Shown piece after piece: positions 14,892 through 22,412 of a DNA stretch of 64,000 nt. The stretch's first letter is position 1, and each line of letters begins with the position of its first letter. A model generated the notes under the pieces. The model worked only from the letters and a program-made list of their open reading frames with translations. It was not told where the DNA came from and searched no databases. Origin of the DNA: TMP-86 sp046347195 (GTDB taxonomy: Bacteria; Pseudomonadota; Gammaproteobacteria; Steroidobacterales; Steroidobacteraceae); contig JAXMGQ010000025.1 in the NCBI GenBank assembly GCA_046347195.1, forward strand, positions 1 to 64,000, read 5' to 3'. Both the position numbers and the translations under genes were made by a program.

Positions 14892-16943
14892 ATGGTGCCC
14901 CAAAACGTGTTGCCCCAAAACGACGCTTCCACCGATCCCGCCCGTTTCAACCCGATGCTCGAACCGCAGCCCTCGCGGTTGCCGCGCCGCATCGCCGTGG
15001 TCGGGTCCGGCACCATCGGCCCCGACATCGCCTACTACCTGCTCTCCGACCTGCCGGGTGCGCAGGTGCTGCTGGTGGACATCGACGCGGCCGCGCTCAC
15101 CCGCGCGCGTGAGCGGCTGGCGGGCTACGCCGACAAGGGCGTCAAGCGGGGCAAGCTCACGGCGCAGCAGGCGGCGGAGGTCGTCAGGAACCTGTCCACG
15201 AGCACCGACTACGCGTCGATGAAGGACTGCGACTGGGTACTGGAGGCGGCCACCGAGAACCTGGCGCTCAAGCGGCGCATCTTCAGCGACATCGAGGCCG
15301 TGGTGCCACCCCAGGCGTGGATCACCTCCAACACCAGTTCACTGCCTGCCAGGCGGCTGTTCTCGCACCTGGCACGGCCCGGACGGGCGACCGTGACGCA
15401 TTTCTTCGCCCCCGCCTTCCAGAATCCGGTGGTGGAGGTGGTGGGCTGGCCGGGCGTCTCGGCACAGGTGCTGCGCGAGCTGCGCTGGGTGTTCGCCTCG
15501 ACCGGCAAGGTGCCCATGATCACGGCCGACCAGGTCTGCTTCATGCTGGACCGCATCTTCGACAACTGGTGCAATGAATCGGGCCTGCTGCTCGATCGGG
15601 CCTCGGCGGCGCAGGTCGATTCCGTCGCGCAGGAGTTCGTCCACGCCGGGCCCTTCTTCGTGCTGAACCTGTCGAACGGCAATCCCATCATCATCGAAAC
15701 CAACGCGCTGCAGGCCAAGGAGGAGGGGGCGCACTACCAGCCGGCACCGGTCTTCACCTCCGTGGATCGCTGGAAGACGACGCCACCGGGCAAATCCGTC
15801 GAAGTGCCTGCGGAGACGCGCGCCGCGATCCGCGACCGGCTGCTCGGCATCCTGTACTCGCAGTCGCTCGACATCCTCGACCGGCGGATCGGCGAGCCCG
15901 CCGATCTCGATCTCGGTTGCCGCCTGGCCTTCGGCTTCCGGCAGGGGCCGTTGGCTTCGATGAAGAGCCTCGGCGAAGCCGAGGTGGACCGGATCCTGGC
16001 GCGGCTCGCGAAGGAACGTGCCGGCATGCCGGGACGCCGGCGACCCCTGTCGGCGTACCTGGATTTCCGACGCGACGTACTCATCGACGACATGGACGGC
16101 ATCCGCGTGATCACCTTGCGCAGGCCCGAGGCGCTGAATGCGCTGCACGATGGCCTGACCGACGAAATCCTCGGCGCGATCCGCGAGGTCGAGCACGATG
16201 CCGCGATCCGTGGCTATGTGATCACGGGCTATGGCAACCGCGCCTTCTGCGCGGGAGCGGACATCGGCCGCTTCCCCTCGCTCCTGGGTGATGCGCCGGC
16301 CGCAGCGGAGTATGCGCGCGCCTGCTCCAGGCTCCTCGTGCACCTCGACGCCCTGTGCAAGCCGGTGGTGGCCGCCTTGAACGGCATGGCGCTGGGCGGT
16401 GGCCTGGAACTCGCCATGCGCGCGCACGCCATCATCGCCGTGACGGGTACGACGCTGCAGTTCCCCGAGATCACCCTGGGCATCGTTCCCGGCATCGGCG
16501 CCATGGTGGTACCGTATCGCCGCTGGCCGAAGGCCAGCTCACTGCTGCATCGGATGCTGCGCAATGCGGAGCGGGTGCGGGTGGAGGAGGCCGCGGCGCT
16601 GGGCATCATCGATGAATGCGTCGAGCGCGGCCAGCTCCTGCGCCGCGCCATCGCCTGGGTCGACCGGCTGGCCAGCGGGCCCCGCGGCATCCCGGACGGA
16701 CCAGCCTCCATCGCCGCACTTCCGCACGGGCCCGCGCTCAGTGGCGATGGCAAGCCGTTGAGCGCCAGGGTGCTGGGCATCCTCGAAGGCGCGATCGCCA
16801 CCGCCGCGGCGGCGGCCACGCTGGATTCCGCGCTCGAGATCGGCTACCAGGCATTCGGCGACAGCGCCTGCACCGCGGCGGCTCGCGAGGGCGTCGACTC
16901 CTTCATGCAGCGGCGCGCGGCGGATTTCTCCAGGACGGGCTGA
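14892..16943 (+). CDS. 3-hydroxyacyl-CoA dehydrogenase/enoyl-CoA hydratase fusion, reversed domain order
   Basis: About 683 residues. The N-terminal NAD-binding dehydrogenase has RRIAVVGSGTIG (residues 32-43), ITSNTSSL and THFFAPAFQNPVVEVV with the catalytic-type His, then its C-terminal dimerisation domain. From about residue 393 a crotonase follows (AFCAGADIGRF oxyanion hole; GGGLELAM and FPEITLGIVPGIG carry both catalytic glutamates). This order, dehydrogenase first, is opposite to FadB and resembles the archaeal-type crotonyl-CoA hydratase/3-hydroxybutyryl-CoA dehydrogenase fusions. It would hydrate an enoyl-CoA and oxidise the 3-hydroxyacyl-CoA. The start is uncertain: ATG 14892 is chosen, with GTG 14868 and ATG 14955 as alternatives. 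A 12-bp direct repeat (TGCCCCAAAACG, 14896 and 14911) encodes a PQN duplication in the poorly conserved leader. Confidence 0.88.
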   Translation: MVPQNVLPQNDASTDPARFNPMLEPQPSRLPRRIAVVGSGTIGPDIAYYLLSDLPGAQVLLVDIDAAALTRARERLAGYADKGVKRGKLTAQQAAEVVRNLSTSTDYASMKDCDWVLEAATENLALKRRIFSDIEAVVPPQAWITSNTSSLPARRLFSHLARPGRATVTHFFAPAFQNPVVEVVGWPGVSAQVLRELRWVFASTGKVPMITADQVCFMLDRIFDNWCNESGLLLDRASAAQVDSVAQEFVHAGPFFVLNLSNGNPIIIETNALQAKEEGAHYQPAPVFTSVDRWKTTPPGKSVEVPAETRAAIRDRLLGILYSQSLDILDRRIGEPADLDLGCRLAFGFRQGPLASMKSLGEAEVDRILARLAKERAGMPGRRRPLSAYLDFRRDVLIDDMDGIRVITLRRPEALNALHDGLTDEILGAIREVEHDAAIRGYVITGYGNRAFCAGADIGRFPSLLGDAPAAAEYARACSRLLVHLDALCKPVVAALNGMALGGGLELAMRAHAIIAVTGTTLQFPEITLGIVPGIGAMVVPYRRWPKASSLLHRMLRNAERVRVEEAAALGIIDECVERGQLLRRAIAWVDRLASGPRGIPDGPASIAALPHGPALSGDGKPLSARVLGILEGAIATAAAAATLDSALEIGYQAFGDSACTAAAREGVDSFMQRRAADFSRTG

Positions 16944-16976
16944 GCCCGTGGGTCAAGTCAAACAAGGGGGACGAAG

Positions 16977-18020
16977 ATGAAGTTCAGTTGCATGGTGTGG
17001 CCATATTCGGGAGCCGGCGTCGAGCCGGTGGTGAGACTCGCGCAGACGGCGGAGTCCTGCGGCTTCGAGACGGTGTACGTGGGCGACTCGCAGATGATCT
17101 GGCTGGACGTGTGGGTGGTGCTCGCCGCCTGCGCCCTGGGCACGCAGCGCGTGCGGCTCGGGACCGGTGTCACCAATGTCGTGACGCGCCATCCGGCAGT
17201 GACCGCCAAGGCCACGATGACGCTCAACATGCTCTCCAAGGGCCGTGCCGTGCTCGGCGTCGGTGCGGGCGACTCGGCGGTACGCACGGCGGGACTGTCG
17301 CCGGCGAAGCTGCCGCAGATCCGCGAGCGCATGGAATACATGCGCGCCCTGCTCGAGGGCCGCGAGGTCGAGGCACTGCGTCCCAGCGAGGAGCTCGAGA
17401 AGAAGACCTGGGGTCGCGTCGACAAGGTGCGCCTGCTCGGCACCGAGCAGGCGGGACACGTACCGCTGCAGCTCGCGGTCATGGGACTGAACTCGGCGGA
17501 AGCCGCCGGTGAGTTCTGCGACGGCGTCATCGTCGATGGCCACATGGGCGGCAACGCCGAGGGCGTTCGCGCCACCGTCGCGGCCGTGCAGGCCGGCGCG
17601 AAGAAGGCCGGCCGGTCCCTGAAGGACTTCCGCTATATCGCCGCCATCGATTCCGCCATCGACGATGATCGCACCAAGGCGCTCGACAAGGTGCGTCCCA
17701 CGGCGGCCCGCAACATCGCCCGCAAGCCCTACCTGCCGGATACGCTGGGCGTGGAGCACGCCGATGTGGTCAAGGCGGTGAGCGAGTCGTACAAGTTCTA
17801 CGAGCACCTCGACCTGACGGCGCAGCACCGCAAGCTCATCCCGGACGCAGTCGCCATGAAGTGCTGCATCGCCGGCACGCCGGCGGATTGCATCGCCAAG
17901 GGCAAGGAGCTGCAGGCGGCGGGCATCACGGAGATCTCGATCTTCATCACCTCGCAGGACGAGGCGGGGTCTCATGCAGTGCTTCGGCGGTTCGCGAAGG
18001 AAGTGATGCCGTTCGTTTGA
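16977..18020 (+). CDS. LLM-class (luciferase-like) F420-dependent oxidoreductase
   Basis: 347 residues of the bacterial luciferase-like TIM-barrel superfamily: KFSCMVWPYSGAGVEP at the start, GFETVYVGDSQMIWLDVW, RVRLGTGVTNVVTRHP, GRAVLGVGAGDSAV, and a late GTPADCIAKGKELQAAGI. The sequence sits closer to F420-dependent members (methylenetetrahydromethanopterin reductase-like) than to FMN monooxygenases, by overall pattern only. GGGGG at 16967-16971 is a ribosome site before ATG 16977. It follows the dehydrogenase-hydratase gene by 33 bp. Because the same locus makes the F420 chromophore (22413-25445), an F420H2-linked reduction or oxidation of a pathway intermediate is a reasonable inference. 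Confidence 0.88.
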   Translation: MKFSCMVWPYSGAGVEPVVRLAQTAESCGFETVYVGDSQMIWLDVWVVLAACALGTQRVRLGTGVTNVVTRHPAVTAKATMTLNMLSKGRAVLGVGAGDSAVRTAGLSPAKLPQIRERMEYMRALLEGREVEALRPSEELEKKTWGRVDKVRLLGTEQAGHVPLQLAVMGLNSAEAAGEFCDGVIVDGHMGGNAEGVRATVAAVQAGAKKAGRSLKDFRYIAAIDSAIDDDRTKALDKVRPTAARNIARKPYLPDTLGVEHADVVKAVSESYKFYEHLDLTAQHRKLIPDAVAMKCCIAGTPADCIAKGKELQAAGITEISIFITSQDEAGSHAVLRRFAKEVMPFV

Positions 18021-18084
18021 GGTCCACCCAGCCGGCGCCGGGCCGCATCGTTCGAATTCCGGAAAACGAGACCGCGACGCTCAA

Positions 18085-18276
18085 TTGCTGCGGGGCTTGG
18101 AGGGGGAAGTCTTGTGGAGATTGTTGGAGCGCGGCCTCGCCGGCTTGCGCGTCACGCTGAGCGGTGACGCACGCGCCCTGACGAGGCCATGTGCCCTAGT
18201 GACGCACCAAGCCGGCGAGGATGCCTTCCCGCGCGACCAATCTCCACAAGACTTCCCCCTCCAAGCCCCGCAGCAA
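18085..18276. repeat. Long inverted repeat, probable MITE-like dispersed element, between convergent genes
   Basis: Two perfect 39-bp complementary arms (18085-18123 and 18238-18276) enclose a further imperfectly paired stretch (CTCGCCGGCTTG and GCGTCAC matched on the other side) and a short central hairpin, GCGTCAC/GTGACGC at 18149-18155 and 18164-18170. The whole 192 bp could fold into one long stem. It lies in the 307-bp gap 18021-18327 between the oxidoreductase (+) and thiolase (-), where it may stop transcription from both sides. It has no ORF of its own beyond spurious ones. Perfect arms suggest recent formation or selection. No second copy was seen in this window. Confidence 0.75.
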
Positions 18277-18327
18277 CTGCGACGCCGCGACTCTCGAGTT
18301 CTTCTGATGCCCGGAAGAAGCAGCCCG

Positions 18328-19533
18328 TCACCCCCCGCTGACGCGGACCACGACCGCCATGGAAGTGTCCCCCGCCGCACACCCCGCGAACAGCCCGGTG
18401 CCGCCACCGCGCAACACCAGTTCCTCGATCAGCTCGATGGTGGAGCGCATGCCGGTGGGTCCGTTCGGATGACCGAACACCAGCGAGCAGCCGTAGTTGT
18501 TCATCCGCTGCACGTCGAACCCCGTGCCCTTGGCGAAGGCGAGGTCGTTGGCGGCGAAGGGGTTGTGGGTGTTGACCGCGGCGAGATCGCCGATCCCGAC
18601 TCCTGCCGCCGCGAGCGCGCGCCGGGCGGCCTCGATGGGTGCTTCGGGCATGAAGGCGAGCGGTGCGCGGCTCGAACCGAAGCCGAGCAGCTCGATGCGG
18701 ATCTTCGGGTCGCGGGACAGTTCGCGTGCGCGCGGCTCGCTGGTCACCACGATGGCGGCATTGCCATCCGCCGGGTGGGTCTGGGCGCCGAAGGTGACCG
18801 TGCCGCCCTCGACCACGGGCTTGAGCGCGGCCAGTCCTTCCGCGGTCGAGAAACGGATCCCGTCATCGCCCTCGAGCGTCGCCACCGGCTTGCGAAAGCG
18901 CGCATCGGGTACCGCAAACGGCAGTTGCATGTAACGCTTCTGGAAGGCGTGATCGTTCGCCAGCGCCTGGCGGTACTGTTCCTCGCGGCGCAGGACCAGT
19001 GCGTGCTGTTCGGCCAGCGTGATGCCGAACTTGGCGGCGACGTTCTCCGCCGTCTGCACCATGGAGTGCCCGCCGAGCGGATCGCAGGCCATGTTCTCCA
19101 TGATGAAGTTCTCGGCCTCACCGGTGCCGCCTGGGCCGGCGGGGTTCGGAAAATAAATATTCGGGCCATTCGAGGTGCGGTCCGCCGCAATCGCGAGGCC
19201 GCAGCTTGACGCGCCCACTTGCACCTCGCGCGCCGCGGTCTGCAGCGCGCGCACGCTGCTGGCGCAGGCCTGCGAGACCGTCGGCCCGCCCACCTGGCCG
19301 GCGCCCACCAGCCCCATGAGCCAGGGCAGGCCGTAAAAGGAGCCTTTCTCCGGCCGGGTCATGCCGAGCACGCCGAAGTCGAACACGGAGGCGGGAATCT
19401 TGCGCGCCGCGAGCGCATCCTTCGCCACGTGTGCGGCGAAGCGCAACGAGTGCAGGTGCGACAGTGCGCCCTGCCAGCGCGCGAAGGGCGTGGACCAGTA
19501 ACAACCATAAGGCACGAAGGCAACGACACTCAT
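18328..19533 (-). CDS. Thiolase-fold acyl-CoA acyltransferase (SCP2-thiolase-like)
   Basis: 401 residues. The nucleophilic Cys90 sits in SQACASSV; a central NTHNPFAANDLA replaces the usual NEAFA block; NNYGCSLVFGHPNGPTGMR contains the catalytic-type His; and the C-terminal GGGTGLFAGCAAGDTS contains the second cysteine. All catalytic positions therefore seem present although the flanks are divergent, as in thiolases of steroid and branched-chain side-chain degradation. It would cleave a 3-oxoacyl-CoA with CoA. A DUF35/OB-fold partner, common for SCP2-type thiolases, is absent. The ATG at 19533 overlaps the GMC gene stop (ATGA), so the two are co-translated. Confidence 0.87.
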   Translation of the reverse strand: MSVVAFVPYGCYWSTPFARWQGALSHLHSLRFAAHVAKDALAARKIPASVFDFGVLGMTRPEKGSFYGLPWLMGLVGAGQVGGPTVSQACASSVRALQTAAREVQVGASSCGLAIAADRTSNGPNIYFPNPAGPGGTGEAENFIMENMACDPLGGHSMVQTAENVAAKFGITLAEQHALVLRREEQYRQALANDHAFQKRYMQLPFAVPDARFRKPVATLEGDDGIRFSTAEGLAALKPVVEGGTVTFGAQTHPADGNAAIVVTSEPRARELSRDPKIRIELLGFGSSRAPLAFMPEAPIEAARRALAAAGVGIGDLAAVNTHNPFAANDLAFAKGTGFDVQRMNNYGCSLVFGHPNGPTGMRSTIELIEELVLRGGGTGLFAGCAAGDTSMAVVVRVSGG

Positions 19534-21107
19534 GCGATCAACTCCTCAAAATGCTGCACGATGAATTCACCGCTCCGGTGCGCGAGCGCCTGCGCGGTGA
19601 AGGTAGGATTCACGCCGCCGCTGGTGGGGAACAGACCGGGGCCGGCGACGAACAGGTTGGCGATGCCGTGGACCTGGCCATGGGAATTGGTGACCGAATC
19701 CGCCGGTGTCTTTCCCATGATGGTACCGCCCATGATGTGCATCGAGCCGCCCGGGCCCGTCCACACTTCGCTGGCGCCGGCGGCCTCGAACACCTTGCGG
19801 CCCTGCGCCAGGCTCGATTGCCACAGTGCACGCGAGGCGGGGTCGAGATCGTGATGGACGGAGGCGAGCGGCACCCCGAAGGTATCGGTCTCCCCGGCAA
19901 GCGTGACGCGATTGCCCGCCAGCGGCAAGTCCTCGACCACCGCGGTCATGGTGGCGAAGTGGCCGGCGGCGCGCTTCATGAAATCGTGGAGCTTGCTGCC
20001 GGTGAGATCCGGCCGGGTCGGGGCGATGCCCAGCAGGTCCACGGGCTTCACGGCCTGCGCGATCATCCACTGGTAGCTGCCGAAGGCCTCTGCTTGCGCG
20101 TGCGACCGCTTGCCGTAGTGGTCCTGGTTGAGGAGTTGACCGCCGAAGGCGCCCAGGTACGGATCGGTGCGTTCCTCGAACAGCCCGAAGATGAGCCCTG
20201 CCGTGTGCGAGGTGATGTAGCGGCCGAGCATGTCGCCGTCATTGCCCAGTCCCTGCGCATGCCGGGCATTGCGCGAGGCCAGCAGCAGGCGGGCATTCTG
20301 CACGGTGAAGGCCGCCAGGATCACCAGGCGAGCGTTGACGGTGATCCGCTGTCCGGTGGCGTCGGCGTACTCGACGCCGGTGGCGCGCCGTCCATCCTCA
20401 CGGGTGAGTACGCGAAGCACCGTGGCATCGTTGAGCAGGCTCGCGCCATGGGCGAGCGCTGCCGGCAGGTGCACGGCCAGCGGGTTCGCCAATGCGCCGA
20501 TGGGGCAGCCGGCATCGCACCAGCCGTCCCACAGGCAGGCGGGGCGGCCGCGCCAGGGGGTGGTGGTGATCGCCAGCGGGAGCGGTGAGGTGGCCAGCCC
20601 CAGCCTGTCGAAGCCGCGCGCGATGGCTGCGCCCTGTGCGAACACCGGCGTCGGCGGCAGGGGGTAGGGCGCGCCGGGCGGCCGCCATTTCTCCTGGCTG
20701 GCATCGCCGGAGATGCCCAGCTCGTCCTGCACGGCATCGTAGTGGGCCTGCAGGTCCTCGTAGCCGATGGGCCAGTCGAGCCCCGTGCCGAACTCGCTGT
20801 GCATGCGGAAGTCCTCCGCATGCAGCCGCGGCCACACGGCATAGTGGTGCAGCGCGCTGCCGCCGGTGCCGTATCCGGCGTTGAAGGTGTGGCCGACGGG
20901 TTTGTCGCCGGTCTCGATGACGGTGCTGCCGCCCCACTTGAGCCGGCGGGCCCAGATCGCCGAGCTGACCAGGTCCTGGTTGCTGCGGGCGGGTCCCGCC
21001 TCGAGCACCAGAACCGCATGTCCTGCGGCGGCGAGCCGTGCCGCCAGCGAGGAGCCCACGGCTCCCGAGCCGACGATCAGCACGTCGGTTTCCCTGGAGC
21101 CGTTCAT
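19530..21107 (-). CDS. GMC-family FAD oxidoreductase (gluconate-dehydrogenase large-subunit type)
   Basis: 525 residues: N-terminal FAD Rossmann motif DVLIVGSGAVGSSLAARL and VLEAGPARSNQD, then WGGSTVIETGDKPVGHTFNAGYG, and a C-terminal block SMHIMGGTIMG and SGGVNPTFTAQALA with the His/Asn pair typical of alcohol-oxidising GMC enzymes. It has no signal peptide. The gene order subunit 3 (Tat signal), then large subunit, suggests it is carried across the membrane with the small subunit and works in the periplasm, as membrane gluconate/2-ketogluconate dehydrogenases do. The cytochrome c subunit of such complexes is not next to it. Start ATG 21107 overlaps the upstream stop (ATGA); a GTG at 21116 is an alternative. 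Confidence 0.88.
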   Translation of the reverse strand: MNGSRETDVLIVGSGAVGSSLAARLAAAGHAVLVLEAGPARSNQDLVSSAIWARRLKWGGSTVIETGDKPVGHTFNAGYGTGGSALHHYAVWPRLHAEDFRMHSEFGTGLDWPIGYEDLQAHYDAVQDELGISGDASQEKWRPPGAPYPLPPTPVFAQGAAIARGFDRLGLATSPLPLAITTTPWRGRPACLWDGWCDAGCPIGALANPLAVHLPAALAHGASLLNDATVLRVLTREDGRRATGVEYADATGQRITVNARLVILAAFTVQNARLLLASRNARHAQGLGNDGDMLGRYITSHTAGLIFGLFEERTDPYLGAFGGQLLNQDHYGKRSHAQAEAFGSYQWMIAQAVKPVDLLGIAPTRPDLTGSKLHDFMKRAAGHFATMTAVVEDLPLAGNRVTLAGETDTFGVPLASVHHDLDPASRALWQSSLAQGRKVFEAAGASEVWTGPGGSMHIMGGTIMGKTPADSVTNSHGQVHGIANLFVAGPGLFPTSGGVNPTFTAQALAHRSGEFIVQHFEELIA

Positions 21108-21676
21108 GTCGGCCACCCGGCGGGCGGCTCGAGGTGGGCCATGTAGGGCACGCCCAGGCGGGCGAAGCCCGCCCGCGTGCCGTACACCACGTCCAGCGCA
21201 TCGTTGCGCAGGATGAAATGCAGCAACGGCTGCGGCGGGCCGCTCCAGCGGGGAAGGCGCGCATTGCGCAGGTCCTCGAGGAGTTCACCCGCCTGCGCGT
21301 CGGACAGGCGCGCGAATGGACGATGGAAGCGTTCCAGGCTCGCGGCCTCGAGCGCACCGAGGCCCGCGACATAGAAGGTGCGGTGCGGCCCGGGCATGAG
21401 GTACCTGATGAGCAGCCCCTGGCGATGCGCGGGCAGCGCGAGTTGCGACCCGACGAAGTCCGCGATGCCGGCCGCCGCCGCCCCCGGCAGCATCGACTCG
21501 CCGGCGCGCGCGAGCACCGCGGCGATGCCGCGGCTCAATCCACGCGGGCCCGCGCCGGCGCGGGCCGGGGTCCGTGAAGCACCGGCGGTACGATTCGCGC
21601 GGGCCCCGGCCGGGAGTGCGGAGCCGAACACCGCCCATCCCGCACCGGCAATGAAGTCACGCCGCTTCGGATTCAT
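21104..21676 (-). CDS. Gluconate 2-dehydrogenase subunit 3-like protein with Tat signal
   Basis: 190 residues starting MNPKRRDFIAGAGWAVFG: a twin-arginine motif (KRRDFIA) with a hydrophobic stretch and an Ala-rich cleavage region. The rest (ESMLPGAAAAGIADFVGSQL, HRTFYVAGLGALEA, DAVYGTRAGFARLGVPYM-like end) matches the small-subunit family that escorts GMC dehydrogenases to the periplasm and stabilises them. It is the first gene of a three-gene minus-strand operon (subunit 3, GMC, thiolase), all joined by ATGA overlaps. It is divergent from the MarR/F420 operon across a 106-bp gap containing a palindrome. Confidence 0.87.
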   Translation of the reverse strand: MNPKRRDFIAGAGWAVFGSALPAGARANRTAGASRTPARAGAGPRGLSRGIAAVLARAGESMLPGAAAAGIADFVGSQLALPAHRQGLLIRYLMPGPHRTFYVAGLGALEAASLERFHRPFARLSDAQAGELLEDLRNARLPRWSGPPQPLLHFILRNDALDVVYGTRAGFARLGVPYMAHLEPPAGWPT

Positions 21677-21713
21677 GAGTGCGCCTTTGCAGGTGCTCTC
21701 CCTGGTGAAAAAG

Positions 21714-21730
21714 TTTAATCCTCAATTAAA
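21714..21730. promoter_or_regulatory. Palindrome between the subunit-3 operon and the MarR/F420 operon
   Basis: TTTAAT and ATTAAA arms at 21714-21719 and 21725-21730 around a 5-bp spacer, in the only A/T-rich part of the divergent gap. The position suits an operator for the adjacent MarR-like protein, acting on both operons. The half-site TTTAA also occurs in the 14833-14860 palindrome, but the match is short. Confidence 0.45.
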
Positions 21731-21782
21731 ATCATGGCGTAACTTGGCGGTCGAATTCTAGCGCAGGATGGAGAGCGGAGAG

Positions 21783-22406
21783 ATGGCAAATGCAACCGGT
21801 ACGGCCCGCGGCAGCGCCTCGTCACGTGGCAAGGCACGGCTTCCGCACGCGGATGAGCTGAAGTCCCAGTGGCACCTGGCCCGCAACCTGCCCGAGGGCG
21901 TGGTCACGGAATTCGAGTTCGCGCTGCTGCGCATTGCCGCAGCCTTCGAGCGCTGGCAGTGCGAGTGCATCGGCGCCGTTGCCGATCAACGACTTGGCAG
22001 CACCCCCAACGCCATCCTCCACGTGGTGAGGCTGAAGGATCGCCCCAAGACGCAGGGCGAGATCGCCAGGATCCTCTCCCGGGACGATGTCGCGAACGTC
22101 CAGTATTCGATGCGCAAGCTCCTGGATGCCGGGCTGATCGAGCGGGTCCCGGGCGGACGCCGCAAGAGCGTGTCCTACCGCGCCACCCGCAAGGGCCGCC
22201 GCGCCACGGAAGGCTACGCCGCGCTGCGGGCACGGGTGCTGATGAGCCGCGTGTCGTCCCTGGAACGCTGGGACGAGCGGATTGCAATGGCCCAGGAGAC
22301 TTTGGATATGATGAGGGCGGTGTACGAACAAGCCGCGCTGGTGCTGGCCACCCACCGGGGGGCCGACGGCAGCAGCCCGGCGGAGAAGCTCGACCTGGCA
22401 CGCTGA
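21783..22406 (+). CDS. MarR-like winged-helix transcriptional regulator
   Basis: 207 residues with a winged-helix core (FEFALLRIAAAFERWQ, RPKTQGEIARILSRDDVANVQYSMRKLLDAGLIERV, SVSYRATRKGRRATEGY), a fold typical of MarR-type dimeric regulators that usually bind acids, CoA esters or phenolics. Two in-frame ATGs exist: 21783 is preferred because GGAGAG lies 7 nt before it; 21768 would add five residues. The next gene, the CofC-CofG-CofH fusion, starts 6 bp after the stop, so the regulator and F420 precursor synthesis share a transcript. It probably senses a pathway intermediate and represses the surrounding island. Confidence 0.85.
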   Translation: MANATGTARGSASSRGKARLPHADELKSQWHLARNLPEGVVTEFEFALLRIAAAFERWQCECIGAVADQRLGSTPNAILHVVRLKDRPKTQGEIARILSRDDVANVQYSMRKLLDAGLIERVPGGRRKSVSYRATRKGRRATEGYAALRARVLMSRVSSLERWDERIAMAQETLDMMRAVYEQAALVLATHRGADGSSPAEKLDLAR

Positions 22407-22412
22407 GTTCCC

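Noticed and set aside
18085..19209. A 374-residue plus-strand protein starting in the hairpin element
   Set aside because: It runs antisense to the thiolase gene and its first part is the inverted repeat itself, readable in several frames.
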